Positions 24,961-36,294 of a DNA stretch of 64,000 nucleotides are shown here, in pieces. Position 1 is the first letter of the stretch; each line of letters opens with the position of its first letter. Made by a program: the position numbers and the translations under genes. Location: NCBI RefSeq assembly GCF_018917865.1, contig NZ_JAHLPM010000001.1:310001-374000 (forward strand), in the 5' to 3' direction. The notes beneath the pieces are model-generated. The model made no database searches. It worked only from the letters and a program-made list of their open reading frames with translations, and had not been told where the DNA came from. Source of the DNA: Tissierella simiarum (GTDB lineage Bacteria; Bacillota; Clostridia; Tissierellales; Tissierellaceae).

Positions 24961-25920
24961 CTACCATAAGCTTTCTTCAGTTATTTTCTTACTTAATTTA
25001 TTGGCAATTATAAGTAATGTAAATCCAATTAGAGATTCAAAAAGACCTACTGCTGTACTAAAACTATATTCAGCCCCCTGTACACCTTTTCTATATACAT
25101 AACTTGATATAACATCAGAAGTTTCCCAGGTTAATGGATTATATAATAAAATAACTTTTTGTGCTCCTACACTCATAAGTCCACCAATATTAAGTATAAA
25201 CATTACAATAATAGTGGGGGCTAAAGCTGGTAAAGTAATATGTAGCATTTGCTTCCATCTTCCTGCCCCATCAATTTTAGCCGCCTCATATAAGGAAGGA
25301 TCAATTCCTGAAAGAGCTGCAAGAAATATTATGCTATCCCAACCAATACTTTGCCATAATCCAGAACCTATATAAATAGTCCTAAACCATTCTGGCTTTG
25401 TAAGCCAGTTTGTAGGTTCTACCCCAAAATTTGATAATATTGAATTTATTAAGCCATCTGTTGAAGTAAAATCTACAATTAATCCACATATGACTACTAA
25501 TGATATAAAGTGTGGTAAATATGTGATTGTTTGTATACGTCTCTTAAATTTTTCATTTTTTAATTCATTAAGTAGTAATGCTAGAATGATAGCAGCTGGA
25601 AATCCCCACAATAATGAGTAAAAACTAAGTAGTGCCGTGTTCTTTAATGTCCTTTTAAAATATATGCTATTAAAAAAAGTTCCAAAATGTTTCAATCCCA
25701 CCCATGGACTTTTCCATATACCTAATCTTGGATTAAAATCCTTAAAGCTGATAAGAACCCCATACATGGGCATGTAGTGGAACAATATGAAATACACTAT
25801 CATGGGTATTGCCATTAAATATATGCATTTATTTTTTTTAAGATCCTTTTTTAACATTTCCCACTTTGTTTTCTTTTTCTTATTATCTGGCTTTGTAGAA
25901 ACTTGTTCCATACTTTCCAT
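24961..25920 (-). CDS. Carbohydrate ABC transporter permease, LplB/YteP type
   Basis: 319 residues, charged N-terminal tail (KPDNKKKKTKWEMLKKDLKKNK) and six membrane spans. FHYMPMYGVLISFKDFNPRLGIWKSPWVGLKHF and EAA loop EAAKIDGAGRWKQMLHITLP are typical of the LplB family, which imports oligosaccharides together with LplC and a lipoprotein binding protein. Confidence 0.93.
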   Translation of the reverse strand: MESMEQVSTKPDNKKKKTKWEMLKKDLKKNKCIYLMAIPMIVYFILFHYMPMYGVLISFKDFNPRLGIWKSPWVGLKHFGTFFNSIYFKRTLKNTALLSFYSLLWGFPAAIILALLLNELKNEKFKRRIQTITYLPHFISLVVICGLIVDFTSTDGLINSILSNFGVEPTNWLTKPEWFRTIYIGSGLWQSIGWDSIIFLAALSGIDPSLYEAAKIDGAGRWKQMLHITLPALAPTIIVMFILNIGGLMSVGAQKVILLYNPLTWETSDVISSYVYRKGVQGAEYSFSTAVGLFESLIGFTLLIIANKLSKKITEESLW

Positions 25921-25995
25921 AAATATAACTCCCTTCTATTAAAATTTTTGATGAATTCTGCAGAGGTCTAAGACCTCTTCAGAATTCTAAAATAA

Positions 25996-27561
25996 TTAAT
26001 TGGTTTTTCTGTTATTATACCTATTAAGTGCTTCTTGATAAATATCTATTACCTTTTCTATTTCCAATGCCTTAAGTTGTTCTACATAATTATCAAATTC
26101 ACTTAAAGGTACCTCTCCTACTATGAACTTTAATACCATTTCATCTTTAAAGGTCGCCACATCACCCATAATATCTGAATAAGTTTCACTTTCTTCCGGA
26201 GTAAAGTTAACTGGCGGTATTACATGATCTGTTCCTGCCTTAGTCCATTGTTCCATACAATCTAAATCAATATCTGTAAAACCTGGCACTGCCTTATAAT
26301 CTCTTAAATATGGTCCTACCTCTAGTTTATATTTATTACATACTGTCCAAAAATCTAGTCCATCTGGATTGTTGGTCAAAAGATCAGTAAATTGTGGTTC
26401 ACCATCTACCATATTATAACTCTTGCCTTCTATACCATAGTTAAATAACATAAAACCTTCTTGGCTATATGCATAATCGAACCATTTAACTACAGCTTCA
26501 GGATTTTTACATGATGATGTTATAACAGCTTCATATCCGCCATTTCGTTCATTAACTACTCTGTAATTTACCTTTTCGCCAGCTTTTAATGATGGTTGTA
26601 TAGCAGCTATAAATTTTGCATTAGGATCAGTTGCTGCAATTGCTGCTTGATATTGGTCTACAACTGCATATTCGCTAATATATGCTCCAGCATCACCCGA
26701 AGTAATTAAAGTAGCCCTGCCATTACTATCCCTTGTAGGAAAATCCTTATCTATTAGATCCTCATTATACCATTTATTCATGGTAGCAAGATATTCCTTA
26801 AATTCTGGCTCCATAGGCCCATATTTTACAACATTATCCTTCTTGTAAAAACCAGGACCAATATTAAAAGCACTTATGATAGTTCCATATGGATCTATAC
26901 CTCTTGAACTAAATACTAATGGTGCCTTAGCATTTTTCTTTTCCTTAAATTGAGTTAACACATTATACCATTCATCTATAGTATTAGGTATTTCTAAATC
27001 AAGTTCCTCAAGCCAATCTCCACGAAAAACTGGCCCCCACCATGCAGGTTCATCTGGATCTATACCAACCAGAGGGAAAGCATATATATTTCCCTTATCT
27101 GTCATAGTCTGTCTTGCCAATTCTGGGTCTTCTTCTAATAACTTTTTAAAATTAGGTGCATGTTGATCAATTAATTCATTAAGCCTTAGATAAACCCCAT
27201 CTTCTATAGCCTTATCCATACCACCCTTATACTGTCCAGCATATGTCTGGATAACATCTGGCAATTCTTTTGAGTTTAACATAAGATTAAACTGCTCCAT
27301 TTCCTCTCCTTCTGCAGGATGAATGAATTTTACATGAACGCCAGTCCTTTCTTCTAGCTCCTTGTACATTTCACTTTCATTTAAACTTTGTATATATTGA
27401 TTTGAAGCAAAAGGAACCCAATACTTGATTGTAACTTTTCCATCTGCCCCACCTTCCGCATCCTGATCTGATGTAAAAGTCTCATTTTTCTTACATCCAA
27501 CCATACTTAACATTATGAGCATTACAACAAGAATAAGTGATAATACCCTTTTACCTTTCAT
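25996..27561 (-). CDS. Extracellular sugar-binding lipoprotein, LplA/YtcQ type
   Basis: 521 residues from MKGKRVLSLILVVMLIMLSMVGC (ATG behind GGGGGGATATTT). The lipobox is SMVGC. Family I/VIII solute-binding features include KIKYWVPFASN, LPDVIQTYAG and a long acidic C-terminal lobe. It captures the oligosaccharide and hands it to the LplB/LplC-like permeases that follow 75 bases later. It lies 67 bases after the beta-galactosidase stop, with an inverted repeat in the gap. Confidence 0.92.
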   Translation of the reverse strand: MKGKRVLSLILVVMLIMLSMVGCKKNETFTSDQDAEGGADGKVTIKYWVPFASNQYIQSLNESEMYKELEERTGVHVKFIHPAEGEEMEQFNLMLNSKELPDVIQTYAGQYKGGMDKAIEDGVYLRLNELIDQHAPNFKKLLEEDPELARQTMTDKGNIYAFPLVGIDPDEPAWWGPVFRGDWLEELDLEIPNTIDEWYNVLTQFKEKKNAKAPLVFSSRGIDPYGTIISAFNIGPGFYKKDNVVKYGPMEPEFKEYLATMNKWYNEDLIDKDFPTRDSNGRATLITSGDAGAYISEYAVVDQYQAAIAATDPNAKFIAAIQPSLKAGEKVNYRVVNERNGGYEAVITSSCKNPEAVVKWFDYAYSQEGFMLFNYGIEGKSYNMVDGEPQFTDLLTNNPDGLDFWTVCNKYKLEVGPYLRDYKAVPGFTDIDLDCMEQWTKAGTDHVIPPVNFTPEESETYSDIMGDVATFKDEMVLKFIVGEVPLSEFDNYVEQLKALEIEKVIDIYQEALNRYNNRKTN

Positions 27562-27585
27562 AAATATCCCCCCATATTTTATATT

Positions 27586-27617
27586 TAATTGCACTATAAA
27601 TTTTTATACTGCAATTA
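27586..27617 (-). repeat. Inverted repeat between the beta-galactosidase and binding-protein genes
   Basis: TAATTGCA-C-TATAAA against TTTATA-C-TGCAATTA: 14 paired bases with one C/C mismatch and no U-run on either strand. It probably acts as an RNA processing or stabilising hairpin that lets the binding-protein message exceed that of the enzyme. This is inference. Confidence 0.45.
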
Positions 27618-27628
27618 AAGTCAATGGT

Positions 27629-30736
<3,108 letters not shown>

Positions 30737-30744
30737 CTATCATA

Positions 30745-30774
30745 TTTTTAACTTATAAAATAAATACTTCTCAA
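30745..30774 (-). promoter_or_regulatory. Weak promoter candidate for the galactoside operon
   Basis: Minus strand TTGAGA (30769-30774), 18 bases, TAAAAA (30745-30750), lying between the two operators. The match is only moderate. Confidence 0.3.
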
Positions 30775-30880
30775 ATTCTTGAAAATCCAGGATTTTATTA
30801 AATGTTTATTAAACCTTTAAAATATAGATTTTAGAAACAAATAATTTATATTAGCATATTTAATTTATTTACTAATCATT

Positions 30881-30900
30881 TATAGAAATCGTTTTCTATA
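30881..30900 (-). promoter_or_regulatory. Operator O2 of the galactoside operon
   Basis: A 20-bp near-perfect palindrome: TATAGAAA-A-CG-A-TTTCTATA on the minus strand, one mismatched pair. It shares AGAAAACG-W-TT-W-CT with O1, about 172 bp away centre to centre, a distance that allows repression by looping. Confidence 0.6.
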
Positions 30901-30990
30901 TTTACATATAAAAAAATATATTAAAATGTTCAGTTTTTTCCATTATACTATTAATTAATATTTAATGCAATATTATTTTAATCCAATATT

Positions 30991-31037
30991 GTAGTATAGC
31001 ACCCTTTGATTTTAGACATCAAAGGGTGCTATACTAC
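30991..31037 (-). terminator. Perfect 20-bp inverted repeat after the sigma-factor gene
   Basis: Arms 30991-31010 and 31018-31037 are exact complements with a 7-base loop. The repeat starts nine bases after the sigma-factor stop codon. It contains CACCCTTTGAT/ATCAAAGGGTG and lacks a U-run on either side, so it is a terminator of unusual type, a transcript-end stabiliser, or a relic of a small mobile repeat. Confidence 0.6.
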
Positions 31038-31046
31038 AAACTTTAT

Positions 31047-31613
31047 TTATTGTTCTATTTTAAAATACTCCTTTAGTTTTTCTAAAGCTCTAGTTTTAGT
31101 ATTTATAACGGTTCTGTAAGTAATATTTAGCTTTTCAGCAATTTGTCCTATAGATAATCTTTCTACATAAAAATAAACTATTACTTCCCTTTGTCTATCC
31201 GTTAGTCTATTTAATCCTTCATATAAAAATTCATAGTTTTCCTTCTCTAATAAGAAATCTAAAGGACTTTCCTCTTTTGATTCCAATATATCTATTAATT
31301 CTCCTTCTCCGTTATTTACAGGTTGATTAATGGAAAAACAAATTTTTTCCCTATGCTTGTTAAGATAAGTAAATTTGAGCATAGTCTTTACATATCCTAA
31401 AAAATAGGTTCCCTTATTTTTATCGTAATCCTTTAAGCATTGTAAAACAACTAAATTTCCCTCTTGAATTAAATCGTCATATTCATTAATCTTATTATAG
31501 TATCTCTTAATGGAACTAATTATTAAAGGCTGAAGCCTTTTTATTAGTTCCTCTTTACTTTCTTCTTCCCCTTTATTGCTTTTAGATATTAATCTCTCTA
31601 TTTCGTTATACAC
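31047..31613 (-). CDS. Sigma-70 family RNA polymerase sigma factor
   Basis: 188 residues from GTG (31611-31613), chosen because TTAGGAGG lies six bases upstream; a TTG at 31646 is the outer limit of the frame and lacks a site. Region 2 is seen in EYDDLIQEGNLVVLQCLKDYDKNKGTYFLGYVKTMLKF. Region 4 is LTDRQREVIVYFYVERLSIGQIAEKLNITYRTVINTKTRALEKL. It lacks regions 1 and 3, as in ECF-like or SigO-like factors. No anti-sigma gene is adjacent. Its regulon is unknown. Confidence 0.85.
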   Translation of the reverse strand: MYNEIERLISKSNKGEEESKEELIKRLQPLIISSIKRYYNKINEYDDLIQEGNLVVLQCLKDYDKNKGTYFLGYVKTMLKFTYLNKHREKICFSINQPVNNGEGELIDILESKEESPLDFLLEKENYEFLYEGLNRLTDRQREVIVYFYVERLSIGQIAEKLNITYRTVINTKTRALEKLKEYFKIEQ

Positions 31614-31683
31614 CTTAATCCTCCTAAGAGAAAGGCTGCCTTTCAATATTCCCTAGGTAACTTTATATTACCTGTATTTGAGG

Positions 31684-31724
31684 AAAAAGAAAAAAGTAGA
31701 AAAGGATAAACTCCCTTCTCTACT
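31684..31724 (-). terminator. Terminator of metK
   Basis: Minus strand AGTAGAGAAGG, loop, CCTTTTCTACT, then TTTTTTC. It stands between metK and the sigma-factor gene. Confidence 0.8.
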
Positions 31725-31778
31725 TTTAAGGATTTCTCTGTAAACAGTTTCATTTTTATATGACTTTTTAATATTCCG

Positions 31779-32966
31779 TTATTCTCCTAAACCTTCTTTT
31801 CTTAAAATATCTTTCTTATCAGTTTTTTCCCAAGGCAGGTCCAAATCTTTTCTACCAAAATGACCATAGGAAGCTAAATCTTTATAAATTGGTCTTCTTA
31901 AATCTAAATTTCTAATAATAGCCGCTGGTCTTAAGTCAAAATGTTTATTAACCAATTCTTCAATTTTTTCATCAGCAATTTTACCTGTACCAAAAGTATC
32001 TACATAAATAGATAAAGGTCTTGCTACTCCAATAGCATAGGCTAGTCCTACTTCACATTTATCAGCTAAGCCAGCTGCAACTAAGTTTTTTGCTACATAT
32101 CTTGCAGCATAAGCAGCAGATCTATCTACCTTTGTCGGATCTTTCCCTGAGAAAGCTCCACCACCATGTCTAGCATATCCTCCATAAGTATCAACAATAA
32201 TCTTTCTACCAGTTAATCCTGCATCTCCCATAGGTCCACCTACAACAAATCTGCCTGTTGGATTAACATAGTATTTAGTATTTTCATCTATCATTTCTTG
32301 TGGTATTATCTTTAATATTACATGTTCTTTTATATCTTTCTTTATTGTATCTAAATCTACATCTGGGCTATGTTGAGTAGAAACAACTACATTTTCTATT
32401 CTTATAGGCTTTCCATCGTGATATTCTACAGTAACTTGAGTTTTTCCGTCTGGTCTCAAATATTCTAAAGTACCATCCTTTCTAACATCTGATAATCTCT
32501 TTGCTAATTCATGAGCTAAGGCTATAGGCATAGGCATTAATTCCTCTGTTTCATTACATGCAAACCCAAACATCATACCTTGATCTCCAGCTCCAATTTT
32601 ATCTAATTCATCTTGACTATTATCTTTTTGTTCTAAAGCATTGTTAACTCCAAGAGCTATATCTGGAGATTGTTCATTTATAGATGTCAAAACTGCACAA
32701 GTATCTCCGTCAAAACCATATTTAGCTCTCGTATATCCTATTTCTTCTACAGCTTTTCTAGCAACTTTAGGAATATCTACATAACAATTTGTAGTAATTT
32801 CTCCAGCTACTAGGATTAATCCTGTAGTTACAGTGGTTTCACAAGCTACTCTTGCCTCTGGGTCCTTCTCAAGAATTGCATCCAAAATAGCATCCGATAT
32901 TTGGTCGCAGACTTTGTCTGGATGACCTTCGGTTACAGACTCAGAAGTAAATAACCATTTTTTCAT
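31779..32966 (-). CDS. metK: S-adenosylmethionine synthetase
   Basis: 395 residues. [28 protein letters not shown] (ATP/methionine site), [15 protein letters not shown] and [23 protein letters not shown] are the MAT signatures. It makes SAM from ATP and methionine in the cytoplasm. Transcription is controlled by the SAM riboswitch directly upstream; start codon follows GGGAGG. Confidence 0.98.
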   Translation of the reverse strand: MKKWLFTSESVTEGHPDKVCDQISDAILDAILEKDPEARVACETTVTTGLILVAGEITTNCYVDIPKVARKAVEEIGYTRAKYGFDGDTCAVLTSINEQSPDIALGVNNALEQKDNSQDELDKIGAGDQGMMFGFACNETEELMPMPIALAHELAKRLSDVRKDGTLEYLRPDGKTQVTVEYHDGKPIRIENVVVSTQHSPDVDLDTIKKDIKEHVILKIIPQEMIDENTKYYVNPTGRFVVGGPMGDAGLTGRKIIVDTYGGYARHGGGAFSGKDPTKVDRSAAYAARYVAKNLVAAGLADKCEVGLAYAIGVARPLSIYVDTFGTGKIADEKIEELVNKHFDLRPAAIIRNLDLRRPIYKDLASYGHFGRKDLDLPWEKTDKKDILRKEGLGE

Positions 32967-33016
32967 TTATTTTTCCTCCCATTTTATCTTTAATTTATTA
33001 TTTATCCATATACAAC

Positions 33017-33042
33017 AAAAAAACCTCTTCCAAAGGAAAAGG
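33017..33042 (-). terminator. Regulated terminator of the metK SAM riboswitch
   Basis: Minus strand CCTTTTCC, TTT, GGAAGAGG, then seven U residues. It is the expression platform at the 3' end of the S-box; SAM binding should favour it. Confidence 0.88.
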
Positions 33043-33044
33043 CA

Positions 33045-33172
33045 TCAGCACATGCATCACCTCATCTTCCAGAATCCACGTTCTGTGGGATTTAGCACCT
33101 TGTAGATTAAGCTACTGGTTGCCGGGTTTCAGCGGGCCCATTCCCTCCACCACTCTTGATAAGGTATCAAGA
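33045..33172 (-). promoter_or_regulatory. SAM riboswitch (S-box leader)
   Basis: On the minus strand the S-box core is plain: CTTATCAAGAGTGGTGGAGGGA, then TGGGCCC, GCTGAAACCCGGCAACC, later AAGGTGCTAAATCC and the closing GATGAGG helix. This is the SAM-I aptamer that senses S-adenosylmethionine and shuts off metK through the terminator 33017-33042. Confidence 0.95.
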
Positions 33173-33235
33173 TTTATATTCATTTATTTCATTTTAGCAC
33201 AAGTAAAAATCCTAGTCAATATTTGACATTAAATA

Positions 33236-33709
33236 TCATTGTATAATACTAAAAACCTTATAACTTATAGTAGAAACGATAAGAGCTGCAGTTACAATAC
33301 CAGATGAAATAGCTAAAAAGGCCTTATTAAAATCTAATTTTAATAAAGAAGCTATGATACATCCTGTCCAGGCTCCAGTAGTAGGTATAGGTATAGCTAC
33401 AAATATAAAAAGCCCCAATAAACTATATTTCTTTATAGTCTTTGCTTTTCTCATTGATCTTCTTTTCACCCATCCTATAGTCTTTGAAAAAAGATAGGTC
33501 TTTTCAAAATATGCCATTATAGGATGTAGAAGTTTTAATAAAAAAGGTACTATAAGAATATTTCCTGCCATGCTGATTAAAGTACTGTGAATAGGGCTTA
33601 ATCCTAAAGATATACCTAAAGGTATAGCCCCTCTAAGTTCGGATACAGGCATCATTGCAACAACCATTACTATAATTTCTCTTTTCAGTCCTTCTAAAAT
33701 ACCCATCAT
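33236..33709 (-). CDS. Small multidrug export family membrane protein (COG2426)
   Basis: 157 residues with four or so membrane spans: MVVAMMPVSELRGAIPLGISLGL (the conserved PxxELRGAIP motif), ILIVPFLLKLL, KYSLLGLFIFVAIPIPTTGAWTG and a C-terminal span. This is the PF06695 family annotated as small multidrug export; real substrates are unproven. Two ATGs are adjacent behind GGAGGAATAAAT. It appears to be a single-gene unit. Confidence 0.8.
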   Translation of the reverse strand: MMGILEGLKREIIVMVVAMMPVSELRGAIPLGISLGLSPIHSTLISMAGNILIVPFLLKLLHPIMAYFEKTYLFSKTIGWVKRRSMRKAKTIKKYSLLGLFIFVAIPIPTTGAWTGCIIASLLKLDFNKAFLAISSGIVTAALIVSTISYKVFSIIQ

Positions 33710-34099
33710 ATTTATTCCTCCAAAACTTATTTCTCTCTATAAATATATTCTATCTTTATTTAATAAATCCTTCTATAACTACTATTTTATATTTATATAT
33801 GATACAACTTTTCTTTTCGTGGGACAAGTTTTTTAAATTCAGATCCTAATTCTATAGTGATATAAAGATGTACATAGCTGTATTTTTTAAAAATATACAT
33901 TAAATTTATATTATAAAAAAGACTAAAATAAAGAATCAAAATTATCTAATTTTAATTTTCTTATAAAAGGATGTATTTTAAATTAGCGTAATTCATATAT
34001 ATAAATAGATATACAAAGATATGCTGTGAATTATGCATATAATTTAGCATATATCCTGTATAATGTATTTTTTGAGCGAATATAGTCGAATTTAACATG
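33710..34099. other. Gene-free AT-rich stretch before tRNA-Pro
   Basis: About 390 bases with very low GC and scattered short repeats of ATATGC/GCATAT type near 34020-34065. No frame with a ribosome binding site was found on either strand. Confidence 0.4.
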
Positions 34100-34128
34100 T
34101 TGCAATTATAGTCTAAATCCCTTATACT
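34100..34128 (+). promoter_or_regulatory. Sigma-A promoter of tRNA-Pro
   Basis: TTGCAA (34100-34105), 17 bases, TATACT (34123-34128), ending about 20 bases before the mature tRNA. Confidence 0.7.
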
Positions 34129-34147
34129 ATAATAGTCAGCAGGTCGA

Positions 34148-34224
34148 CGGGGTGTAGCGCAGCTTGGTAGCGCACGTGGTTTGGGACCATGGGGCCGGGG
34201 GTTCGAATCCTCTCACCCCGACCA
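34148..34224 (+). tRNA. tRNA-Pro (anticodon UGG)
   Basis: The 77-base cloverleaf has acceptor stem CGGGGTG/CACCCCG, D-arm GCGC/GCGC, anticodon loop TTTGGGA with TGG at 34182-34184, T-loop TTCGAAT and an encoded CCA end. It reads CCN proline codons. It is alone, with its own promoter and terminator, and marks the start of a variable-looking stretch. Confidence 0.97.
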
Positions 34225-34280
34225 TTTGCAGTACAAAGATGGAGAGATCGAAATCATAAATCTTTGGACTAAAGAAAATT

Positions 34281-34317
34281 GACTTATAGGAAGTTTCCTA
34301 TGAGTCTTTTTTATTTT
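34281..34317 (+). terminator. Terminator of tRNA-Pro
   Basis: GACTTATAGGAA, short loop, TTCCTATGAGTC, then TTTTTTATTTT. Confidence 0.85.
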
Positions 34318-34328
34318 GTGTAAAAAGA

Positions 34329-34348
34329 AAAAGACTAGATTTCTAGTC
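34329..34348 (-). terminator. Hairpin-terminator, member of a recurring local type
   Basis: Minus strand GACTAG-AAAT-CTAGTC followed by TTTTTCTTTTTA. It is similar to the hairpins at 35384, 36006 and 36725. No gene directly precedes it on that strand apart from the one already ended at 34373. Confidence 0.55.
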
Positions 34349-34372
34349 ATAATAATCCCTCTAATTTTCTTG

Positions 34373-34399
34373 AAAAAAGAGCCTGAATCTCTCAGGCTC
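34373..34399 (-). terminator. Terminator of the secreted 167-residue protein gene
   Basis: Minus strand GAGCCTGA, loop, TCAGGCTC, then TTTTTT: a perfect 8-bp GC-rich stem. Confidence 0.9.
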
Positions 34400-34434
34400 T
34401 AAAGATACTTAAAATACTCAAGCTTTAAAATTAA

Positions 34435-34938
34435 TTAAAAAGTAACACTTGCCCTCGTAATAGTAGTAGGATCTGATGAAAGATTTTTAATATAAAACTT
34501 ATACTTACCTGTTTTTGGCATTGTCATAGTAGCACCACTTCCTACGATAGGTTTCTCGGAAGTAAAATGCACTGTAGTATTACCACGACTATCCATAAAC
34601 CCGACTTCAAGTCTTGCACTTGGTGAATTGTTCCAGTGAAGAGATACCTCTACACCCTTTTCTATCTCAAAATAATCTCCATCGTTAGTAAATACAGCCC
34701 TTTGTCCATTTTTAATTTTTACATCTTCATAATTAAGAAATGGTGTTATATTATTATCATTTGTTTTTCCACTAGCATCAATATATATTGCATTTATTTC
34801 TATATCTTCTAAACCAGATTGAATTAATGAATCAGTTTCTTTAAGAACATCATTACTATCGGCATACGATGGTAGCCCAAATCCACAAATAACTAATGTG
34901 ATTGCTAAAAAAACACTTAATTTTTTAAAATATTTCAT
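34435..34938 (-). CDS. Secreted protein of unknown function
   Basis: 167 residues from MKYFKKLSVFLAITLVICG behind GGGGGAAATATT; the long upstream frame to 35082 overlaps the next gene and lacks a site. Sec signal peptide likely cut after SYA. The rest is beta-rich: EKGVEVSLHWNNSPSARLEVGF, TTVHFTSEKPIVGSGATMTM, KTGKYKFYIKNLSSDPTTITRASVTF. This looks like a small beta-sandwich surface or extracellular domain. I do not recognise the family. It is 73 bases downstream of another small secreted protein, possibly in one transcript. Confidence 0.75.
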   Translation of the reverse strand: MKYFKKLSVFLAITLVICGFGLPSYADSNDVLKETDSLIQSGLEDIEINAIYIDASGKTNDNNITPFLNYEDVKIKNGQRAVFTNDGDYFEIEKGVEVSLHWNNSPSARLEVGFMDSRGNTTVHFTSEKPIVGSGATMTMPKTGKYKFYIKNLSSDPTTITRASVTF

Positions 34939-35011
34939 AATATTTCCCCCTGTTAACATTATTTTTTTACTGAAGTATACCATATAACTAAATCTACCTA
35001 ATAATACAGCT

Positions 35012-35197
35012 TTAATTAATGACGTACTCGTAACATTTTTCGCCACCACCAGAGCTACCTCCACTACCACTACCACCATCATTAACGCTTACACGATCAG
35101 AAATTGTTGCAAAAACGCTCATTGATCCAAATTGCATAAATAGAACAAGACTTAAACCAAATATTATAAATAATTTTTTTGTTCTACTTAGAAGCAT
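35012..35197 (-). CDS. Small secreted Gly/Ser-rich peptide
   Basis: 61 residues. N-terminus MLLSRTKKLFIIFGLSLVLFM continues QFGSMSVFA, a clear Sec signal peptide. The predicted mature peptide of about 32 residues has a Gly/Ser-rich stretch, then EKCYEYVIN with a single Cys. AAGGGAGGTGATTCC precedes the ATG, so translation is well supported. Family unknown. It could be a secreted peptide, a pheromone-like molecule or a wall-associated tail; no processing or modification genes are near. Confidence 0.7.
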   Translation of the reverse strand: MLLSRTKKLFIIFGLSLVLFMQFGSMSVFATISDRVSVNDGGSGSGGSSGGGEKCYEYVIN

Positions 35198-35383
35198 GGA
35201 ATCACCTCCCTTTATCTTTGTGATGTGTTATATTCTACGAGAGGTATGGAAAATCCTTTTATTTACTCATGAGGAAAATAATACAAATTAAGTCATAGTA
35301 AAAGAATTTACTACAGTTATTCATATTTATAGATAAAAACCAACATAAGATTTTGTTTAATTTGATAGAAATATCTTGAAAAT

Positions 35384-35410
35384 AAAAAAAGACCAGGTCT
35401 AAACCTAGTC
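35384..35410 (-). terminator. Terminator of the deoxyribosyltransferase-like gene
   Basis: Minus strand GACTAGG, loop, CCTGGTC, then TTTTTTT. Similar in sequence to hairpins at 34329, 36006 and 36725. Confidence 0.8.
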
Positions 35411-35424
35411 ATATCTTATTAAAT

Positions 35425-35910
35425 CTATTTTCTTAAATATTTTTTTATACCTTCTACAAGATCCTCTACTGTAGAATATACATTACCTTCTCTTTGCTTA
35501 ATTAACCCAATAACAAAGAGATTTCTATATACAAATTGATTTTCAGTACTGTCATTTATTAGTGCTTCAATCTTTTTATTATTATCTCTGCCTTGCTGAC
35601 GTACATCTGTATATAAAGCAAAAATAGGTTTATCCATCATATAAAATGCTCCTATTTCAGCAGCAACACCACTATCAATTTCAACTCCATCTATCACTGC
35701 AATTAAAAACTCACTTTCTCTAAGTTTATCCATATCAGCTTTCGCAATGGCAATAGAATCAGCATATGAACTCTTATCATTTATAGCATCATTTTCCTGA
35801 GGAACATATAAATCAATTCCTTGTATTTCTTTTCTTATTTCTGATGCTATCAGTGAATTTAATAATCTATCTCCCATGCCAAATAACCCATTCGCTAAGT
35901 ATGCCTTCAT
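35425..35910 (-). CDS. Nucleoside 2-deoxyribosyltransferase-like protein
   Basis: 161 residues from MKAYLANGLFGMGDRLLNSL behind AGGGGGGATTCA. The fold signature of the family (PF05014) is visible: DMDKLRESEFLIAVIDGVEIDSGVAAEIGAFYMMDKPIFALYTD, with the AEIG glutamate that acts as nucleophile in deoxyribosyltransferases. Such enzymes move deoxyribose between bases or cleave nucleotides, and some act in defence or nucleotide-signal turnover. The true substrate is open. Confidence 0.8.
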   Translation of the reverse strand: MKAYLANGLFGMGDRLLNSLIASEIRKEIQGIDLYVPQENDAINDKSSYADSIAIAKADMDKLRESEFLIAVIDGVEIDSGVAAEIGAFYMMDKPIFALYTDVRQQGRDNNKKIEALINDSTENQFVYRNLFVIGLIKQREGNVYSTVEDLVEGIKKYLRK

Positions 35911-36005
35911 TGAATCCCCCCTAGTATATTTTCTATATATAATTTTATATATAATTTCAAATCTTAACAAAATTATAGCACACTAAACATTTCTTTCAAA
36001 AAATA

Positions 36006-36033
36006 AAAAAGACCAGGAATTTAATTCCCAATC
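36006..36033 (-). terminator. Hairpin-terminator after the HTH regulator gene
   Basis: Minus strand GATTGGGAATT-AAATTCCTGGTC then TTTTTTATTTTTT. Imperfect stem, same AAAAAAGACCAG end as its relatives. Confidence 0.6.
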
Positions 36034-36089
36034 TCATCTAAATTAGATTATATTGCTAAATATAATAAAAATACAAGTTTAATAAGATA

Positions 36090-36293
36090 TCAATCTAGAA
36101 ATTCAAATAGTTCTTCCACCGTGACGTTAAATATCTTTGCAATATCCATAGCTAGCTTTAACGAAGGATTGTATTTTCCATTTTCTAAATGTACAATTGT
36201 CTCACGTCTTACACCAACTAACTCAGCCAATTCACTTTGTTTCATATTTGCGTTCTCTCTATAAGTTTTTAAACTGGTTTTCAAAGTAGACAT
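36090..36293 (-). CDS. XRE-family HTH regulator
   Basis: 67 residues from MSTLKTSLKTYRENANMKQSELAEL (ATG behind AAAGGGTTATAG). A single HTH_3 domain with VGVRRETIVHLENGKYNPSLKLAMDIAKIF. It resembles the small regulators that are paired with a membrane protein, here the overlapping upstream gene 36295-36675. Likely controls its own operon. Confidence 0.9.
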   Translation of the reverse strand: MSTLKTSLKTYRENANMKQSELAELVGVRRETIVHLENGKYNPSLKLAMDIAKIFNVTVEELFEFLD

Positions 36294-36294
36294 T

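Noticed and set aside
31614-31646. Longer sigma-factor start at TTG 31646
   Set aside because: TTAGGAGG lies inside that extension and points at GTG 31611-31613. The GAAAGGCAGCCTTTC hairpin there is better read as leader.
35012-35197. Possible cyclic autoinducer peptide because of a Cys near the C-terminus
   Set aside because: No agrB-type protease, kinase or regulator is adjacent, and it has an ordinary Sec signal peptide, not the amphipathic leader of AgrD.
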